From: Hermatobates lingyangjiaoensis
Taxonomy: Eukaryota > Arthropoda > Insecta > Hemiptera > Hermatobatidae
NCBI GenBank assembly: GCA_026182355.1
Contig: JAPFBL010001928.1
Span: forward strand, 6,217,501-6,281,500
Length of the DNA stretch: 64,000 nt
Reading direction: 5' to 3'
The notes beneath the pieces were generated by a model. It searched no databases. It saw nothing but the letters and a program-made list of their open reading frames with translations, and was not told the origin of the DNA. Numbering within the stretch: the stretch's first letter is position 1; the number at the start of each line of letters is the position of its first letter. Shown here in pieces: positions 59,325 through 64,000 of this stretch. Position numbers and translations under genes: made by a program.

Positions 59325-61833
59325 CTGGTAAAGAAAATTAAGTCATCAAAAATGTTCTCTATGACTACTGAAGAAAAAATTTTCAGCAGAGTCAATACGT
59401 TATTTTATAATTCAAATAGCATCTTCCTTCAAAGTCAGTAGTCTAAGGAAGGAAATAATTTATCAATCACATCAATCCAACTGATTTTACTGTATTTCAA
59501 TTTAATAAAGTAATATGTGGTTATGAAATGTGAGTCTATTAAATAAAAAAGCAACTGTACTTTATATTCTGTGTTTACAGGATAGGATACATTTGAAAAA
59601 TCACAAATTAAAACTTGTTAGACTACTTATATATATTGGACTGTAACACAAGATTTCCTTATTTTCTGCCTCTACAAATCAAAAAAATATATGAAAATAT
59701 ATATCATTTTCATAGAAATATTTTTTGATAGATCATATCCAGTTCAGTCCATTTTCTCTTGGTATAATTTGTATAAATAATAAGTTATCACCTGTCTAGA
59801 AATGATTCCCACAGTAACCAAACCTCCTTTCCACAATGTTTCTCATTCTACAAAGGCCGTGGAAACAGCCTTTTAAAATGATTATTCCATCCAATAAACT
59901 CGTAATGTAAAACTATCTGCTTGATGTCCTAATATATAACAATATGTTTAGTAAAGTAGTAGGAGTAAATTCTACTTTTCTTTAAGAGGATACTGATGTT
60001 TTTTTTTATTTCGAGGTGTTTACCTTTATGCTTGAAAAATCTTACTTTGTTGCTAATGCATTTATTAGTTTGAACATTGTTTAGGATGAAAAACAACTAA
60101 ATCTGAAAGATTCTTAGGCGTTGAGGTTACATCATTCATGTAACATTTATTTACCTCCATTGTCCACCGTCACAATTTTCTTTTGATCTCCGCTTCTAGC
60201 TTATTAGCCTGATATGATCTAGGAACTCTACCTGAGTAAAAATTCTTGTGTTCTCAACTCTACCCTACCATAATTATATGACTTACAAACAAATTATGTC
60301 ACTGAAAACCTTCACGATTAGTTTTTATAAGAACATTTTTTAAATTTAATGAACCTCTTTCCTCGATTTAATTTTTGATAAAAAAAATCAATGTTCATGT
60401 AAGCAGTGACATGTTTGATTATTCTAAGTACAGTTTGGTGTTTTTACAGCCATATTTCCTTATCCAGTGGTCCAAAATTCGATTAAAATGCAGTATGGAG
60501 GGTCCCTTTAAACTACCAATTGCCAACTGTCGATAACTACTGTACCATAATATATCAATTATTCGATGGCGTCTTGAAGTTATTATGCTGATTTCATTAC
60601 AATATTAATAAATTATAAATATATTTCTTTTATTTGTAATACTTTACAGTTACTTTCTACTTTTGTACATATTCTTATAAGTATAAATTAGTCAACTTTT
60701 ACACTTCTTTATACATTTAAAAAAATAGTATAAACCCCGAAATTAATGGAATAAATTTATCAGAAAACTTACCATTTATCCCAATAAAGTGTTTTGATCT
60801 TTAAATCAAAACTAACTCAATATCTAAATGTTTAAAATATATATATATATTATTCAACAAAGAGATATTGTATGTTTCATTTAAAATAATTCTAATATCA
60901 ACACCCATACAAAAATAATTTCCTGTAAAAATCATTGTTATAATATTGTAAATCAAGAAATGAAGGTTATGAATGGAGAGTCTGACATTAACTTCAACAT
61001 TTGACTTTATTACATCCAGTTGCACAAGATACTATCGAATATTAGTCATATAAATGACTAATTTCATCTTTAGTGTTGGTTTCAAGTTAATAAGCTAATA
61101 AGTTTATAATTAATGAGCAAGTTAATTTAATTTCTATTCGTCGAACTATTGAAGATAAGTTCTAAAAAGAATACAAATGGAAATACTTGAAGGTTAATTC
61201 AAAACAGGCTTATTACACTAAATCTTTTTCGAAACTTTCATTGGAGAAAACTACCCTTTGTAAATTATATTGTATTGGATATAATATAAAATCAAGTTTA
61301 AATATAAATGTCTTAGTCTAATATACGTTTGTTTTAAAATAAACGAGTGTTTTCAACTGCAAATTGTTTCATTTCTGATGTAAATGATCAAGCAGAAAAT
61401 AATTCAACAGTATTTCACTGAAATATATCATGCTAGACATCTCGATCGATCCAGAAATCGATTCATTATGTCACAGAAATATGGACACTACTTGGGACTG
61501 TGATAACAGCGGGCCTCCGATACTACATTTTAACTCAACATTCTTGAAATATTTATCATAACGTTCTTATTTTAGGTGGATGTTCTGTACAAAAACTATT
61601 ATATTCAGTAAGCACTACTTCTACAAAAAGTAAATTCCTAAATTCAGCTTACAATATATTACAATTATCTGGTCCGAATCAAAAATTATATGACAACTAA
61701 AAAAAATGAAATTTTATATCAAAGTTTTTATTACAAATATTTTTTTTAAATATAGATTGCTATATTTTTTTTGTGGTTGATACCCACAGCCAAATTTTCC
61801 CAATTAAGTGATATCATCTACAGCGTCAATGCA
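59325..61833. other. A+T-rich DNA upstream of AP-1 sigma exon 1
   Basis: There is no gene. Another ATG followed by GTAAGT at about 60766-60775 (minus) may be an alternative first exon. No CpG-rich promoter is visible. Confidence 0.4.
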
Positions 61834-62219
61834 TTAAGATTCTTTCAACAAGTATTCTAGAAACCAGATACAAGTAAACAACACAAATTGGTAATTCGAA
61901 GAAGTTCCGGAAAAATTCGGGGAAACTTCAATACAAAATACTTCTAGATCCCAAAGGAACGGTAAAACAACATATTGACCCTTGAACATATCAGGGGAAT
62001 TTGGTGTCGAAGAGGATATTCCACCACGAACCAAACCAAACTTTTTATGTTTTATATTTACCAATACTAGTTGTTCTAGAGTCAAAAAGTTCAGCATCTA
62101 TTCAATAGTTACCAGGAGAGCATAATTTAGGACAGTAGTCGGTTGAACTGTGACACGTACAGCTCCAGGACGTTCCAGATTTGTATTCCAATTACAAACA
62201 CTACCAATAATTAGATTAC
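61834..62219 (-). pseudogene. Long minus-strand frame with one internal stop
   Basis: A frame continuous with the exon-like block at 62220-62280 runs through AGNLIIGSVCNWNTNLERPG, AVRVTVQPTTVLNYALLVTI, one TAG at about 62100, then LNFLTLEQLVLVNIKHKKFG, LVRGGISSSTPNSPDMFKGQ to a stop at 61834. More than 140 codons with a single stop, in a patch of raised G+C, is unusual here. I recognise no family. It may be a decayed gene or retroelement, or simply intron plus chance. Confidence 0.3.
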
Positions 62220-62280
62220 CTGCCGCTTTGTCTACGGCGTGTTTAGTCTTCCTTTCTCTTTTCTTCTGAAGACAGATTTT
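62220..62280 (-). CDS. Exon-like block, basic helix
   Basis: The acceptor CTCAAATTTCAG precedes 61 nt encoding KICLQKKRERKTKHAVDKAA, ending GCAG before GTAATC. The codon pattern (CACGCCGTAGACAAAGCGGC) is unusually G+C-rich for this window. The frame also continues without a break into the frame at 61834-62219, so it is unclear whether the donor is used. The product is unidentified. Confidence 0.3.
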
Positions 62281-62984
62281 CTGAAATTTGAGTTAGTAAG
62301 TATGTTTCTTTTCTCTTCTTCGATTTTATACTATAAAAAAAAATTATATAACTTCTCAATGTTATATTTTAAAGTATTAATAAAAACTAAGTTCTTATCA
62401 ATAAGTGTACTCTGAGAAGTTATCAAACTGTTTTTGTTGAGACCATAATAAGAAAAGCAGCTTGTACAGAAAAAATCTAATATATCTAAATAACAAAATT
62501 AAACAATAAGCACGTAAAATGAAAGTAATACCCTAAATAACATTAAGAAATTCAGGATTGGGTCTATTACTTTCAACCAAAAAATAAAAAATAAACTACT
62601 AGACATAAATTACGTAACATATTTATATATATATATGTATCTCAATTAATTTCCACAAGCAACACCTTAGACATTAAGTGATTATCATTATATGACGTTC
62701 GCGATACCATCTTCGATTTTTGATGTAGTCAGGAAGATGACATAAAGACAAGACATACTTGTTGAAACGCTGTTACCTTTCACAAAACTCATGAAAGAAA
62801 TAAAAATGTTCCGTAAAATACCTATGTGGTCGAGATAACAATACAACTAGAGATAAGTACCGCGTTAATAGAAATGATATTTTGATTTATATGACGTAGC
62901 ATAAAGAATTGCTAAATGCCATTAGTAGAATGTATCCTTCTATTGTTAGAATATACAAAGGTATTGTTTTCTTTACCACAATTA
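62281..62984. other. A+T-rich non-coding DNA
   Basis: At 62731-62775, CAGGAAGATGAC, AAAGACAAGACA and TTGTTGAAACGCTG resemble a decayed motif. A TA tract lies at 62621-62637. There is no gene. Confidence 0.35.
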
Positions 62985-63280
62985 CTAATAAATACTTTTT
63001 TCTTTTTCTCGGAGTTTTGGTCAGGGTTAACATATGGATTCACCTTTTCGCCAACGTTTCATCTTTATTTTAAGACATCCTCAGGGCAGGGCTATAAACG
63101 TTTTTGGAATTTTTTATGATGAATATAAAGTAGATATGACAAATGTCCATTGTTTTTTTTTGTTAGTTTATAACCCTGAGAATGTCTTAAAATAAAGACG
63201 AAACGTTGGTGAAAAGGTGGATCCATATGTTAACCCTGACCAAAACTCCGAAAAAAGAAAAAAGTGTTTGCTAGAATATA
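62985..63280. mobile_element. Family D inverted-repeat element
   Basis: The arms at about 62990-63095 and 63165-63278 are imperfect reverse complements (outer TTTTTTCTTTTT, GGAGTTTTGGTCAGGGTTAA; inner CAGGG). The plus motif at 63176-63209 is CTGAGAA, T, GTCTT, AAAATA, AAGAC, GAAACGTTGG. The minus motif at 63052-63084 is CTGAGGA, T, GTCTT, AAAATA, AAGAT, GAAACGTTGG. The spacer of about 70 bp is A+T-rich. TA-type target context is not obvious here. Confidence 0.75.
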
Positions 63281-63800
63281 CAACTAGTGTAAGTAATATT
63301 TTAAATGTCATAAATACACATAATGTAATGTATATGTTGTATACATTATTTTCATCGTTAGTTGCATAAATTTGATACTATGTTAATTACAGTATAGTTG
63401 ACTGAAGACTTGACATTTTTTTTTTTTAATGAATTCATTGTACTAGTTTAAATTTCCAATTTTGTAGTTTCAATTTATTTAATTAACGTATGTATGGATA
63501 ATTGTGTATGCTCTCATAATAACGATAAAATAATGTAAATTGAATTTTATTATGTATACATCTAATATAAAATAGTTGCAATTGTGCAACGACTCCAATT
63601 TGTTTATTTTTTTTATATTTCCAAATGCGTACGTACTATCATGTGATAAGGCAATCCCTTCCTTCTCAGTATTGGATAAGTGATCTTATCTGAACTCCAT
63701 TTGCTTCTTGTTTGGCCTTATGAAGTGTCAGCTAACTTAGCTGGTTTTCCCTCCTAAAACAATTCCCCCCCACCCCACCCCTGCTTATTAGTTCAGTATC
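63281..63800. other. A+T-rich DNA grading into a C-rich 5' region
   Basis: G+C rises from about 63640, and a C-tract (CCCCCCCACCCCACCCC at 63765-63781) lies just before the possible start codon at 63801. It may be promoter or 5' untranslated sequence of a plus-strand gene. Confidence 0.3.
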
Positions 63801-63867
63801 ATGGCAGGCTTTCTAGAGTTTTTAGATCTCGGTATTAGTTTTCTACAGAGGGAAGACCTACAGGAAG
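63801..63867 (+). CDS. Possible first coding exon of an unidentified gene
   Basis: ATG in a favourable context (TATCATGGCA) opens MAGFLEFLDLGISFLQREDL, then QE. A donor GAAG then GTAATC ends it after one nucleotide of a codon. Splicing to the acceptor TTCACATTTCAG (exon from 63973) restores an open frame, GEILKHTAL, to the window end. The implied intron is only 105 nt. Without splicing the frame stops at about 63911. The protein is not recognised, and the start, splice and strand remain hypotheses. Confidence 0.3.
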
Positions 63868-63972
63868 GTAATCTGTTTTGGTTGAGTAAGCATTACAGAA
63901 ACAATAAGTAACAGGCTTTTGTTCAGATAATAAACTGTTATCCACAAAAAAATCCATTTTTTCACATTTCAG

Positions 63973-64000
63973 GGGAGATATTAAAGCATACCGCTTTAAT
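63973..64000 (+). CDS. Possible second exon, cut by window end
   Basis: A polypyrimidine stretch and CATTTCAG precede GGGAGATATTAAAGC. Joined to 63801-63867 it reads EGEILKHTAL with no stop before the window ends. It is too short to judge alone. Confidence 0.25.

Noticed and set aside
13656..63209. Fully canonical hammerhead ribozymes
   Set aside because: The core has one extra nucleotide before stem II, and I could not draw stems I and III with a clear cleavage site; reported as hammerhead-like only.

Overview
This window is a strongly A+T-rich stretch of an animal nuclear genome (roughly 70% A+T by eye). The evidence is spliced coding exons with GT-AG sites, an AP-1 clathrin-adaptor sigma gene, a tRNA-derived SINE, Penelope-like retroelements (PLEs) with GIY-YIG endonuclease domains, a Tc1/mariner-type (pogo/Tigger-like) DNA transposon, a satellite array and dozens of (TA)n microsatellites. 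There is no bacterial-style gene packing. An arthropod or other invertebrate fits best; a chelicerate such as a horseshoe crab is only a guess, and the species cannot be fixed from sequence alone.

Genes. The one confidently named gene is AP-1 complex subunit sigma, on the minus strand at about 54.4-59.3 kb. Its coding exons are 58493-58315, 58210-58102 and 54571-54401, and a probable first exon ends in ATG at 59266. Part of its third exon is duplicated in the following intron (56971-57214), and the last visible exon carries an alternative splice donor at the point where paralogues vary their C-termini. Other short, exon-like coding patches with good splice signals are at 12634-12754, 17764-17790, 41165-41267, 42019-42186 and 62220-62280 (all minus) and at 63801-63867 plus 63973-64000 (plus strand). 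I do not recognise their products.

Repeats by region. 0.4-0.6 kb: tRNA-derived SINE. 2.2-2.8 kb: degenerate GACTCC-rich patches. 9.4-11.3 kb: satellite of about 62-bp monomers, homogenised in its centre as a 124-125-bp dimer. 17.0-17.2 kb: four copies of a 41-bp tandem repeat. 24.5-25.3 kb: 770-bp DNA transposon with 23-bp terminal inverted repeats. 30.0-32.3 kb: two different 5'-truncated PLEs joined head to head across a (TA)n(TG)n tract. About 13-63 kb: many palindromic or solo PLE-like terminal modules, usually embedded in (TA)n.

The most interesting signal is a small structured motif repeated at about twenty sites in unrelated sequence contexts: CTGANGA, one extra nucleotide, a hairpin of 3-6 bp, then GAAA. 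The stem sequence differs completely among families while pairing is kept, so it covaries. It lies downstream of the stop codon in both PLEs, and it resembles the catalytic core of the hammerhead ribozymes known from PLEs. It consistently has one extra nucleotide before stem II.
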